From Lolium rigidum (lineage: Eukaryota > Streptophyta > Magnoliopsida > Poales > Poaceae): 64,000 nt of DNA. The stretch is from the NCBI RefSeq assembly GCF_022539505.1, contig NC_061508.1:66287754-66351753 (forward strand), in the 5' to 3' direction. Positions 45,038 through 58,446 of this stretch are shown here, in pieces. Below the pieces are notes generated by a model, which made no database searches, was not told where the DNA came from, and worked only from the letters and a program-made list of their open reading frames with translations. The first letter of the stretch is position 1, and each line of letters begins with the position of its first letter. The position numbers and the translations under genes were made by a program.

Positions 45038-47739
45038 TGAATAAAACCATAATCTTATCATTTCATGTGAGAACCCTAAAACCCTTAATCCTATTAAGAA
45101 CCCTAACTCTATTATTTTATGTGAACCTTAAATTGCTTCTAAACCTAAACCCTAAACCCTAGGTTATAAAATGTGATCATGTTACTTTCTTTTGACTTTT
45201 AGATCCATAATTAGCAACTAAATACATGTTCATGTCCTCATAAAATAATAGAGGCCCTATCACTAATAAGTTGGTATTCCATGTATTCATATCAATAAAA
45301 CCTAAATAATCAAGTAGGACTACCTAAGTGTAAACCCTAGTTCCTATCATCCAAATTATCATCCTTAACTATCCATATTTAGCATCACACCGTTGTGATC
45401 CATCCTAATAATAACCATGTCTAGTACTGGACCTTACATGCTCATACCCACTAAACCCTAGTAGTATTAGATATTTATGAACCATCCTATTTAGGAACCA
45501 ACTATTATTTACTTAGTGGATCCAATAGCAAACCCTAGACACTATAAGCCTTAATTGAGATACTTCTTATTACATAAGTAATACGTTCTTCAAAAGTTAT
45601 TCTTTTGAAGTAGATAAAGAGTAGTCAACACCCTTGCCTAATAGGACCTATAGACCATAGCTATCTATCACCATTAAGATATAACCAACCATGGTAGCAA
45701 CCACTTATAATCAATTGCTTAATATGCTCTTGCTTAACCCAAACTATGCAACCATTACATGACTAAGAACTCAATCCAACTTTATTGTGATCCATATAAT
45801 ACTCAATTAGGAAACTCAATTGAGAACCATAGTAAACCATAGAACTCCACAACCCTAAGTATCATACTTGTTCTTTATTAAGGAACATGTTCTTCAAAAG
45901 TTATTCTTTTGAAGTATATATATATGATAAGTAATCATTAACCATGCCATATAGTACTAAAACTGACAACTGTTCATTACATGTTAGGATTATACCAAAC
46001 GTTATTGTTAGGTGCTAGTAATGTTATTGTTGTGATGTATTACACTACTTGTTTATACTACCAAGCTAATCAACCTTAATAAGAACCTTGTTTGTGGACT
46101 CACTCTAAAAGTGCAACACACCCTACACCAATCATCCCAACTCACTAATCCTAAATCATCGGAGGTAGGTCACACTTAGAGCGATTGCATCTCATACTTA
46201 TGCATTACAACATATTTGCCAATCTTTTAAACATTGTCCTTACCGGACGATGATGCTATTTCAGAATTTGGAGTTATTGCGTATCGAAGACCTTGCCTGC
46301 ATAACCTTGCAGTCAAGAAAGGCAAGTTCATCGCTTGCTCATGTCACTTTGAGTATTTTTATCAAATTACTTGCAAAGTACTATACTTATCACTCTTGCA
46401 TGAAAAGCAAAATTACTATTTTCATAACTATGAATATGACTATGTGGTGGGCAATGGAATCATGGTTTAAGTTGATGGTGGAGGTTCCATTTCAATGGGT
46501 TTATATCCATCTAGGATTAACAAAAAATGTCGTCCAGTGATTCTTGTGCCGTAAGACCCGTGTTAACCATAAGATCTGGAGTGGGACGAAGTAATCAGTT
46601 GTATTTCTTCCTTTCGCACATCAACGGATGTGGTTACCGTAGTCAGTTGTATCCTGAGGGAACAACCGGAGCGGGTGGGGAACCCTCAAATCCCCACGGT
46701 AATGTGGTCTATGATGGGTTGCAGAAGGCCGACGAACGTATCGAGGTCGGATGATACCCAATGGGGTATGCTGACCGGCAGGAATATTAGTCGAGGTCGG
46801 ATGATATCAAATGGATATGCTGACCGGCGACGACCCAAGGTCGGAACTGCAACAAAGGGTGGGTGTGCGGGGTCGCGGAGAAATGCAATGATTCTCTAGG
46901 ACCTTATATCGGGCCTCACACCAAGGAACTGTGGACGGGAACACCGGATCCGGTTGGCACCAAGGTTAAGATCTCTTATGGGTAAAGCAACACACCTCTG
47001 CAGAGTGTATCAGGTCGTGACCTGTCACTCCCTGTTTCGGGTTTAGAACTGCGAACGCGGCCGGAAAGGAACTCCATGAAGTTCTAGACACCCGGTGAAG
47101 GCTGACGGACATAGCTCTTCAGAATAAAAGCAACTTTTTGAAGAAATGTTTACAAAAACTTGCATTGCCTATGACTTTCTGGTCCATGGCTGTCGCTAGT
47201 GCATTAAACACCTCTTTCCTATAATGAACTTGTTGAGTACGCTCGTACACATCCCTCTTTGAATCCCATGCTTAGATCTGAAAGCATGAAAGGGAGATCT
47301 ACAGTGCAACTCGAAGGCCAAGGATTCAACAACTACTTCAAGAGACAGGACCCTGTCAGAAGAGTCAAACACCACATCAACCATGGAGAAAACCTAGATT
47401 AGCAGTAGAAGGGAACTAGCTCCCTAATCCTAGCTCCTAATTAGCTAGAATCCATTCATAGCCTATATACTAGCCAAAACCTCTATAGATAGAGTTCATG
47501 ATAAGTTAGACTACGAGTTGTTTTTCTGGAGCTTATTTGCAGTTTTACCTCATTATAAAGTAGGAGGTTGTGTTGATCATCTATAAAGAGTCTTCTGTAA
47601 TTCTATAGACATGCCTTGGACCCGCAAATGTTTCTGTTGTGCCACTCTGAGGGATGTAATACTAGTGGAACGGTGTTTTATTGGTGTTATGTCAACAACT
47701 TGCATACTACACCATGCAGTGGTATACCGGGTCACCACA
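45038..47739 (+). repeat. 5' LTR of element B, second part
   Basis: Continues the LTR after the TIR insertion. 45038-46045 matches 54480-55464; 46200-47739 matches, inverted, the chromovirus LTR 16046-17650 (for example the aaagggtgggtgtgcggggtc and gtgacctgtcactccc blocks). Ends ccgggtcaccaca. Rich in aaccctag-type motifs between 45065 and 45870. Confidence 0.85.
46743..46832. repeat. Tandem duplication in the B LTR
   Basis: gaggtcggatgatacccaat...gctgaccggc at about 46743-46779 recurs at 46794-46829 with small changes; it lies in the same part of the LTR as the 69-bp duplication of chromovirus A, but the unit is different. Confidence 0.75.
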
Positions 47740-47741
47740 GT

Positions 47742-47753
47742 TGGTATCAGAGC
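47742..47753 (+). other. Primer-binding site (tRNA-Met) of element B
   Basis: tggtatcagagc, 2 bp after the LTR end accaca. Perfect match to the usual plant tRNA-Met primer word. Confidence 0.9.
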
Positions 47754-50446
47754 AAATGGTTTGACCTTAGGATTAAAACCCTTTAAAGGAGACATATAGG
47801 TTTGGTAGTGTCTATAGGAAGTTGTCTTAGCTAAACCAAATCTTCTTATGACTTGTGATGGGTATTCACTTGAGAATAATCCTGATACACTTGAGTCAAC
47901 CCTTCCTACCTATCTTTCCTAAGTGAAGTTAGTTAGCTAATCCCAAACATGTAGCACACCATTGAATCCTTAAAACAATAGATGGTAGAAAATCACAGTT
48001 ACAATACATGGTAGTCCAAAGAGAGGATACAACCATAAGGAAGATATCCTATTGGAAGATGTATACCAAGACAAGTAATGGGTAAGTAAAATTTATCCAA
48101 ACTTGTGAAACAACTGATAGTAAGTGATAGATATAAGTTATATGAGGTAGTATAGACCATGATGAGTCAAGCATGGGAGGTAAGGATGAGTGATCTGAAT
48201 AAAACATGTCTACTTACATGGTAGTGATGGTAATCATATATGATTCACATGAGAATCATTATGTGATGGACTAGAAAATCATAAATGTTTAGGAGGAGTA
48301 CAATAAGAAGTCATATGTTAAACGATAGTGCAAGATTTATGTTCCAAAACCATGGCAACTGTGCCAAGTATACCATGACCATAGTCTTATGGTAGAAACA
48401 CATGTAAGTATAGGAGCTATGCTTTAATAGCTATGTGTTTAGAGTAGCCATGTTAGAACCTAGAGATATCATGCGAGGTAGTCCTCAACAAAATGGAAGC
48501 TAAGTTAAGACTTCCAAAGGAAATTAGGTCAACCACAACTAGTCCTGACCACTTTGTTTCAAGTTTATCTTATTGCAACTGTGCAGTCATGGTAAATTTT
48601 GAGTCAAACAGTAGTATGCCATATATCCGTGCTAAGTATCACGATATAAACCTACATTATGTGGTGTATATACTACACATCTCAGCCTGATGTTCAGAGA
48701 TGTCCTACTCAACTATTATATTCAGGATTATGATGGTGTGTATTATATGCACAAAGCTGAATCCTCTTGGATTTTATTGGATTTTCATTGTTTGACTAGA
48801 TCCATACATAAAGTTTGACTTTGATACGCAAATGCATGTTGCAATATCAAGTTATTACTTGATGCTATAGATCTAGAGGGTAATGGTATCCGTGTGAGGA
48901 AGTGACGAATTCTGAAGATTTTGAAGACAAAATGAAGGTTCATTAGAAAAAGGAAGCAAAGTTGTGAGAAGTAACCACAATACTCTGAAGGAAGTACCAA
49001 TTAAAACTCATGCTTAACTTCAACAAAGGTGTACTTTAGTACGGAAGAGCATGAAGGTGAGAAATATGGTGATTATGGAGAAGTAGAAGTAGAATCATAA
49101 TCATTATGGAAGAGGGAATGCATGGGAAATCACTTAGGATACTACATTTATAGTGTCAGCTAGTGGTTTTCTTGCAAAATAAACCCCGGAAGAAGGAAGA
49201 TGACAGTAAAACCATAGCGAATATAAGAAGACCGTAATTGGTATAGGATCAATACTAGAAGATAAAGTAGTAGATGTCTCGTCCAGTTGAGTAGAACCTA
49301 TAAAAGAGTTCACTTTTGGCTATCAAATAGCCACAATTGGTATCAAGTAGTCCACAATGGGATTACTTGTAACAAGAAGTTGTGAACAAATCCAATCTTA
49401 TCATCCAGATAACTATGACATATAAACATTCAGTCGAAAGATTCACGTCGGATGTCCACAATTGAGTGGATACACCACAATGATTCTTCGCGAGACCCTA
49501 GAAGAGTACAAACCATAAGCTAGACTTAGACCAATATTCTAACCATGAGTCCAATGGTTGGAAGAAAAGGAGTTTAAGATCATAAGAAAACTCCAAGGGG
49601 GAGAGTAATTATGGAAGTAAAAGTATCGAGATTTGATATTTGGAGTGTGATGGACGAAGAAGAAGGTTTGAACTGAGAAGAAGTTCGATCTTTTTTTCAT
49701 AAGATTGTTGGACACTACTTTCAGAAGGATGTTAGACCAGAAGCCGAGGTTCATACCTCGAGGAAGTAAGAATTGGAAGTTAACTTGAGAAAGTGAGTAA
49801 TATCTACTCAAAAGTACGAAAGCTCAAGTAAGCCAAGGATAATGAAGTTGGGCGAAGGAAATATCGGAGACCAAATAAAGCTCAAGAAGGTCAAAGACCG
49901 AAGAAGTTTGACCATACCAAAACTAAAAACTAATTGAAAGATTCCTTTCATGGAACCTAAAGGAACCAAAATAGTTAGGTATCAACCATAATCCATGATT
50001 GGATAGACTAAATGAGTCTAATCCATTCGTAGTGAAATAAACCATCAAGACCATTCCCATGGTAAGTACCTTACTAAGTACCATTACCGTAGTTTTGGTA
50101 GTAAGGGAAAACAAGGACCTGTTTTTACCAACTAGTAAAGGTTATCAAATTAGTCATCAGTTAAGACTATCAACACAAGAAGTTGTCCCAATCATTGAAT
50201 CTTCAATGAGAAAGGAAACAAGATTATAGTATTGGAAGAAATCATAGAATTAAAGTAAGAAACCACTGTTCAGTGGCAGACACTATTGGATTCCAGGAAG
50301 ATCTGGACAAGGGATATATTCAATTATATCCAGTAAGATCACCACGGAGTTCGAGAAAAGTTGTAGTCTGCACAAGTCAGTTCCACACCCCGAAACGTGA
50401 GAGAGCTCAAACTTGGAGTACGAAGTTTATTTTATAGGGGATAGAC
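47754..50446 (+). other. Non-coding interior of element B
   Basis: 2.7 kb without any ORF above about 90 codons and without gag or pol motifs on either strand; purine-rich towards the 3' end. The polypurine-type tract taggggataga lies at 50435-50445 directly before the 3' LTR. This is the architecture of a large retrotransposon derivative. Confidence 0.75.
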
Positions 50447-53400
50447 TGTAACATCCCAGGATTTGGGGTTACAAAATAGAGAAAACAAAATCCGGGAAAT
50501 TTCCGCGCTTTCAAACAAAACATGCCACAGTAAGTGAAGTTTCACTTGATTTGATGGAATTGAAGTAAGTCATCAAGTCAAGTGCTATAAACCTCAATGT
50601 GAGTTTTGCTAAAACTAGTTTTTGGTAGAGATGATTTTATCTAAGGGGTTAGATCAAATGGAACTAAAACTAACCCAATAACACATTAATCAAGGATCAA
50701 CAACTACTTGATCTTATAAAATATCATAATATGGTATTCCTTGCCATAACATATGAACATATATTCAATTGTAAGTCAAGTAACAATAAAATGGAGAATC
50801 TATTTTTGACTTATCTTTTCCATGTCTTAAACTAATATATGTTCCTATCATGAACCTCATGGTATTCAATCCACTTCATTCTTGGATTCATGACAAGGGG
50901 ATCAACACTAGTATTGTTCCTAGTTCCACTTATTCTATTCTTCTCTATCCAAAATGATCCAGAGAAGAGAGGGGTATCTGTTAGAGAAGCAATGTCAACA
51001 CTTGAGCCAAACCCTTGAATATATATGCTCACATTATTCTCTTTAAGAAGAACCCTAGTGTATTATTCAATACATTTCCTAGTGAGAGAATCCATTTATA
51101 TTAACCATAGATCTTGATGATCACATCATTATCTTTGGAGCATAACCTTAGGTTATTATTTAAGTCATTCCCAAATGAGAGAAACCATTCATACAAACCT
51201 TAGCTATACCTATTAAAGAATCAAGGATAACCTTTGAACTAAAGCATTAGGGTAGAATTTATCCCATCTTGGAGTGGTGAGATAATCCAGTATCAAAATT
51301 GAACAAGACCATATCCATGAATTGATGAAGTAAATTAGAGACTAATTAAATTAAGTTATCCAGGTGGAGACTTAACCTTTTCATACCCAATGAGATCTTG
51401 TGAGTACACCATAAACCCTAGAATAATCCATTCCTGTATAAAGGAGCTCAAGCTAAAATGTTACACTCAAGTTAGTAATCCAACCTTAATTTTGAGGGAG
51501 AGAACTCTCCATATAACCAGATGATTATATCATCATTCCCTGAGAAGAACTCTAAGTTATTATCCCAGGCATTTCCTTGGGATATAAACTATTGATAAAA
51601 CCATAGCCATGTCCATCCAAGAGAGTATAATAGAAGTATTATATCCTAATTGAGCAAGAAAATACTTGATATTGGAGATGAGAATCCTAGTTCATGAGAG
51701 ATACCTTAGGAAGTCAAAACATTGATCATTACAAATTAGGTAATGATCATAAACCCTAAGAACTTGAAGTAAGATATTAAGTTGATCATGTCTAATGCAT
51801 GATTATGCTTTGGAGATAAAGAATATCAAGTTAAATCTTAATATGATAAGTAGGTATCATCCAGCACATAAAATCATAGGGAGACTACTAATAAGCAACC
51901 CTAGCCCATTCTTAAGGTTTTGAGTAGAAAAGGAATGGCATTGTACTAAACCCTTGCCTAGTAAAGCCTCTACATAAACCTAAGTGATCCTTTGAGGTCA
52001 CCATCCTATTAATGGGAGGAATATCAAACCCTAGTCAACTTGACATATTCCTTACACACCTAAAACCCAATATCCTACTCCAACCTAGAGTTGTGTACCA
52101 CTTAGAGGTCACATCTCTATTTCACTTATACTTCAACTAGTGAACATAAGTAAATCCTTAAACCATGACCTAAACTCAAATACTAGTAAGGTTATTAGAT
52201 GATCAATCCTAGTTTGTGCATCACTTGGGTGATCACAATTAAAACTTAGGCAACATTTGAGTTTCAAACCATTTTCCATTAGGTAAATATAATTAGAACC
52301 CTAGAATTGCTCACTAGTTTAATCTTATGCTTCAATTATTGAACATAAGAAACACCTAGTGCTATATCCTATCATTAAACCCATGTGTGGTTATTAACCA
52401 CTCATCCTTATAACCAATAAGGCCAAACCATGATGAAAATAATATCCACCCTAGATATTTCAGGGTTCTATTAAAAGATAAATAGTGATAACTTTGGAGA
52501 AGTTTTGACATAATTCCCAAGTTCTTATCAAATAAATGAGCACATAAAATAATAGGGAAGATATCACATTCTTAAATAAGAACTTCAAATATAAAGTTTA
52601 CTTTGTAAATTAACTCTTCCAAAGAAATCTCACTTAAAGTCCTACCTATCACTAGGTAATCAGAAAGGACTTTTGAAATATAATTTAAACCTTTCAAATT
52701 GGATATCCCAAAAATCCTTCCTATTGGGATATTTAATTCAAATACCAATAGTAATTAATACACCAATGTTTTAGTATTCATACTAAATTTTCTAATACAC
52801 AATAATAAGCACTAAAGTATTGCAGTATCTTGGATAAATTCTGGTATAATTGAAATAAGCCAGATCTGCAAAATAGAAAAGAACTCAAAAATTGAATTCA
52901 AAACAGAATTCAAAACAGAAAATAAAAACAGAAAAGGCAAAGAGAGGAAAAGGGTTTACTAGACTTTACCTGGCCGCAACAGACCAGCAACTAGCCTAGC
53001 AGCAGCCCACCAGACCAACCCAAACCAACCCACGTACTTGTTAGTAAAAAAATAGAAGCAAAGCAGCTTCGTCTTCCTCCCCAAGCTCGACACCGCGGCG
53101 AAGTCGGTCGCCATGTCCTCGTCGTCGATAAGCTCGACCCCGGACGCCAACAACCATCCCAGAGCCGAGGTGAACTCCATTGGCATCCGCTGCCAGTCGG
53201 TGCGCCAAGGTTCGTGCCCAAACCATGCGCAGACATCACCACTGCATCGTGACCACTATCGCCGGCAAGAGGGCGTTATCGACCACCTCCAGCGCTATAA
53301 AACCGTCAGGAGAACTGCCATGCTGCCCTTGTTCATCGCCATCCTCTAATTTTCTCCCTAGACCTCTCAATCTCTCACACCTTTCTGTGAACGGCCGCCG

Positions 53401-55464
53401 GTGTCGAGGACAAATCCATCGGTAGAGGCCACCCCAGGGTCCAGGAGGTAGTTGAGCGGCACCGCGTGTCTCGGTGAGCATCCTGGTAGAAGGAATCAAA
53501 GAGGGAAGGTTCCAGACGACGTGAATCAACTATTCCCTTTTGCTCGGGTTCGCCGGAATTCGCGATGCCGTGCTCAACCCCGACCATCCCCGTCTTCCTC
53601 CAGCAGTCTATCAACTTTGAGGTGAGCCAACGCGTCTTTAGCCTCCTTTATTATGTAGAATAGTCGTTCCTAGCCCGTGATTGGGTTCCGTCGGACTTGC
53701 ACCGCCGCGGACATGTTTGCCGGCGTTGCTGCGGTGACCATTTGGAAGCGATGCTACCACCATTTTGCTCAGGGCGTTGAGGATATTCGAAAACAACTAG
53801 TGGCTCATCCAGAGTGGCAGTAAAACGGCGGCGCCATCGTGCACAGGCTCACCGACATTGAGCCGTCAACGATGCCAACGTGGCGGTGGGATGGCTGGTT
53901 TGACCCGGTCAACTACCAACGAGGCAGTTGACCTGGACCAGACCCCACCTGTCTGTGTTTGGGGGTAGGTTTAGGGCGGTAGGTTTAATATTTGCATTTA
54001 AATTAAAATCCAGGAAATTACTAAAACCTTGCCAAACTATTCAAAATTCAGTTCAACTCAGAAAAATACAAATCTGATATCAAAATACTCATAAATATAA
54101 ACTCTATCCAATAAAAATATAATATGAAATTTTGATTTTTAATAAAAATTTAATTGTTTAACCTTTATTATTTAAGCCTTTTCTTTTATCCTAAATTCAA
54201 TTAAAATACAATAATTAGTAAAACTTTCTAAAATAAGTAAAACCCATTAATTAAATAAAGAAAACACAAAAACTAATTTTCTTTTATTATTACCTTTTTA
54301 AATCCTTATTAAAGGGATTTAAACCCTGAATAATATTTATCTTAAATATTAATCTTCTAAAAATAATAAAATGCCAAGTCCACTATTATTTTTATTTGAA
54401 AGTTATTAATAACCTCAACTTTATAACCAATTTATTACCTTAAGAATTGCATCACAAATAGGAAACCCTAATTCCATATTGAATAAAACCATAATCTTAT
54501 CATTTCATGTGAGAACCCTAAAACCCTAAATCCTATTAAGAACCCTAACTCTATTATTTTATGTGAACCTTAAATTGCTTCTAAACCTAAACCCTAGGTT
54601 ATAAAATGTGATCATGTTACTTTCTTCTGACTTATAGATCCATAATTAGCAACTAAATAATGTTCATGTCCTCATAAAATAATAGAGGCCCTATCACTAA
54701 TAAGTTGGTATTCCATGTATGCATATCAATAAAACCTAAATAATCAAGTAGGACCACCTAAGTGTAAACCCTAGTTCCTATCATCCAAATTATCATCCTT
54801 AACTATCCATATTTAGCATCACACCATTGTGATCCATCCTAATAATAACCATGTCTAGTACTAGACCTTACATGCTCATACCCACTAAACCCTACTAGTA
54901 TTAGATATTTATGAACCATCCTATTTAGGAACCAACTATTCTTTACTTAGTGGATCCAATAGCAAACCCTAGACACTATAAGCCTTAATTGAGATACTTC
55001 TTATTACTTCAGTAATATGTTCTTCAAAAGTTATTATTTTGAAGTAGATAAAGAGTAGTCAACACCCTTGCCTAATAGGACCTATAGACCATAGCTATCT
55101 ATCACCATTAAGATATAACCAACCATGGTAGCAACCATTTATAATCAATTGCTTAATATGCTCTTGCTTAACCCAAACTATGCAACCATTACATGACTAA
55201 GAACTCAATCCAACTTCATTGTGATCCATATAATACTCAATTAGGAAACTCAATTGAGAACCATAGAACTCCACAACCCTAAGTATCATACTTGTTCTTT
55301 ATTAAGGAACATGTTCTTCAAAAGTTATTCTTTTAAAGTATATATATGATAAGTAATCATTAACCATGCCATATAGTACTAAAGCTGACAACTGTTCATT
55401 ACATGTTAGGATTATATCGAATGTTATTGGTAGGTGCTAGTAATGTTATTGATGTGATGTATTA
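50447..55464 (+). repeat. 3' LTR of element B (interrupted at its right end)
   Basis: Starts tgtaacatcccagg. Its early part shares gggaaatttc-cgcgctttcaaacaaaa with the start of the chromovirus A LTR (on minus). 52562-54487 and 54480-55464 match the two pieces of the 5' LTR. The GC-rich promoter-like island at 52970-53940 creates spurious ORFs. At 55464 (after gtgatgtatta) a family C LTR begins. Confidence 0.85.
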
Positions 55465-57061
55465 TGATACGTCTCAAACGTATCTATAATTTCTTATGTT
55501 CCATGCTAGTTTTATAACAATACTCACATGTTTTATACACACATTACATCATTATTATGCATTTTCCGGCACTAACCTATTAACAAGATGCCGAAGCGCT
55601 AGTTCCTGTTTTGTGCTTTTTTCGGTTTCAGAAATCCTACACAGGAAATATTCTCGGAATTGGACAAAACGAACGCCCAGGGTCTTATTTTTCCACGAAG
55701 CTTCCAGAAGACCGAAGAGGATACGAAGTGGGGCCACGAGGCGCCCTAACCATAGGGCGGCGCGGACAAGGAGGGGCCCGCGCCGGCCTATGGTGTGGGG
55801 GCCCCGTGCCTCCTCCGACTCTGCCCTTCCGCCTACTTATACTCTCCGTCGCGAAAACCCTATTACCGAGAGCCACGATACGGAAAAAGTTCCAGAGACG
55901 CCGCCCCCGCCAATCCCATCTCGGGGGATTCAGGAGATCGCCTCCGGCACCCTGCCGGAGAGGGGAATCATCACCCGGAGGACTCTACATCACCATGATC
56001 GCCTCCGAACTGATGTGTGAGTAGTTCATCCTTGGACTATGGGTCCATAGCAGTAGCTAGATGGTTGTCTTCTCCTCATGTGCTATCATGTTAGATCTTG
56101 TGAGCTTCCTATCATGATCAAGATCGTCTATTTTTAATGCTACATGTTGTGTTTGTTGGGATTCGATGAATATGGAATACTATGTCAAGTTGATTATTGA
56201 TCTATCATATATGTGTTGTTTATGATCTTGCATGCTCTCCGTTGCTAGTAGAGGCTCTGGCCAAGTTGATACTTGTGACTCCAAGAGGGAGTATTTATGC
56301 TCGATAGTGGGTTCATGCCTCCATTGAATCCGGGACAAGTGATGGAAAGTTCTAAGGTTGTGGATGTGCTTGTTGCCACTAGGGATAAAACATCAATGCT
56401 TTGTCTAAGGATATTTGTGTTGATTACATTACGCACCATAATTAATGCAATTGTCTGTTGTTTGCAACTTAATACTGGAAGGGGTGCGGATGCTAACCCG
56501 AAGGTGGACTTTTTAGGCATAGATGCATGCTGGATAGCGGTCTATGTACTTTGTCGTAATGCCCTAAGTAAATATCATATTAGTCATCATGATATGTATG
56601 TGCATTGCTATGCCCTCTCTATTTGTCAATTGCACAACTGTAATTTGTTCACCCAACATGTTATTTCTTATTGGAGAGACACCACTAGTGAACTGTGGAC
56701 CTCGGTCCATTCTTTTACATCTGAAATACAATCTACTGCAATCTCTGTTCTCTGTTGTTCATCACAAGAAAACATCATTCTCCACACCATATGTTTAATC
56801 CTTTGTTTACAGCAAGCCGGTGAGATTGACAACCTCACTGTTAAGTTGGGGCAAAGTATTTTGATTGTGTTGTGCAGGTTCCACGTTGGCGCCGGAATCC
56901 CCGGTGTTGCGCCGCACTACACTCCTCCGCCAACAACCTTCACGTGGCCTTCATCTCCTACTGGTTCGATAAACCTTGGTTTCTTACTGAGGGAAAACTT
57001 GCTGATGTACGCATCACACCTTCCTCTTGGGGTTCCCAACGGACGTGTGCTTCACGCGTTA
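55465..57061 (+). repeat. Family C-type LTR, plus strand, possibly a solo or truncated LTR
   Basis: tgatacgtctcaaacgtatc ... gtgcttcacgcgtta. Inverted homologue of 13117-14712 along its length. It interrupts the B LTR on the left. On the right it loses its last few bases and abuts the LTR of element D. No internal sequence or primer site follows, so only an LTR is present. The ORF 56297-57241 crosses the boundary and is not a gene. Confidence 0.82.
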
Positions 57062-57062
57062 T

Positions 57063-58446
57063 TGATGACCCACAAGTATAGGGGATCGCAACAGTCTTCG
57101 AGGGAAGTATTACCCAATTTATTGATTCGACACAAGGGGAGACAAAGAATACTTGAAAGCCTTAACAGCGGAGTAGTCAATTCAGCTGCACCTGGAAACA
57201 GACTTGCTCGCAAGAGTTTATTAGTAGTAACAGTTTTATAGCAGTAGCAGTAGTAAAATAACAGCAGCAGAGTAACCAAGACAGTAGTGATTATAGTAAA
57301 CAGCAGGATTAAAATACTGTAGGCACGGGGACGGATGACGGGCGTTGCATGGATGAGAGAAACTCATGTAACAATCATAGCAGGGCATTTGCAGATAATA
57401 ATAAAACGGTATCCAAGTACTAATCAATCAATAGGCATGTGTTCCAATTATAGTCGTACGTGCTCGCAATGAGAAACTTGCACAACATCTTTTGTCCTAC
57501 CAGCCGGGCCTCAAGGGAAACTACTGGATATTAAGGTACTCCTTTTAATAGAGTACCGGAGCAAAGCATTAACACTCCGTGAACACATGTGATCCTCACA
57601 TCACTACCATTCCCTCCGGTTGTCCCGATTTCTGTCACTTCGGGGCCATTGGTTCCGGACAGCGACATGTGTATACAACTTGCGGGTAAGACCATAAACA
57701 ATGAATATCATGATGAAATAATAACATGTTCAGATCTGAGATCATGGCACTCGGGCCCTAGTGACAAGCATTAAGCATAACAAGTTGCAACAATATCATA
57801 AAAGTACCATCTACGGACACTAGGCACTATGCCCTAACAATCTTATGCTATTACATGACCAATCTCATCCAATCCCTACCATCCCCTTCGGCCTACAGCG
57901 GGGGAATTACTCACACATGGATGGGGGAAACATGGCTGGTTGATGGAGAGGCGTTGGCGGTGATGGCGGCGATGATCTCCTCCAATTCCCCGTCCCGGCG
58001 GAGTGCCGTAACGGAGACTTCCGGCTCCCGAGACGGAGTTTCGCGATGTGACGGCGTTCGGAGGGTTTCGCGCGACTTCGACTTCTCCCCGTGCGTTTTT
58101 AGGTCGAGGCGAATAAGTAGTCCGAAGGAGGGCGTCGGAGGCCAGCCGAGGAGGCCACACCACATGGCCGCGCGGGCCCCCCTGGGCCGCGCCGCCCTAT
58201 GGTGTGGGGCCCTTGGGCCTCCACCTTACTTGTCCTTCTGGCTCCGTCAGTATTCTGGGAAAATAGGTCCTTTCGTCAAAATCCCGAGGTTTTTCCTGAA
58301 AGTTGGATTTCTGCACAAAAACGAGACACCAGAACAGTTCTGCTGAAAACAAGCGTTAGTCCGTGTTAGTTGCATCCAAAATACACAAATTAGAGGCAAA
58401 ACAATAGAAAATTGTTCGGGAAAGTAGATACGTTTTGGACGTATCA
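57063..58446 (-). repeat. 3' LTR of element D
   Basis: tgatgacccacaagtatagg ... tttggacgtatca on plus. Terminal palindrome gatacgttttggacgtatc (58427-58445). The GC-rich part at 58000-58210 is promoter-proximal and resembles that of the C LTRs only in its general pattern. Confidence 0.87.

Larger units (their letters stand above)
32850..55464 (+). mobile_element. Large non-autonomous LTR retrotransposon 'B' (plus), with nested insertions
   Basis: 5' LTR pieces at 32850-34785 and 45038-47739 (left end missing), a tRNA-Met primer-binding site at 47742-47753, a 2.7-kb non-coding interior, and a 3' LTR starting TGTAACATCCCAGG at 50447 and running to 55464, where another LTR interrupts it. 32850-34785 matches 52562-54487 and 45038-46045 matches 54480-55464. 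No polymerase or gag is recognisable. Its LTR ends and primer site match those of chromovirus A, so B is probably mobilised by A-type enzymes. Confidence 0.82.

Noticed and set aside
45144..45170. Telomere-like aaaccctaaaccctagg
   Set aside because: Only about two units, surrounded by single telo-box words in an LTR; not telomeric or interstitial telomere array.
47742..47753. tRNA-Met fragment as an RNA gene; likewise the tRNA-Asp words at 31274 and 31344
   Set aside because: Position next to LTR ends shows these are primer-binding sites of retrotransposons.
56297..57241. 314-aa ORF on plus
   Set aside because: Runs through a family C LTR and across the boundary into the LTR of element D; no motif.
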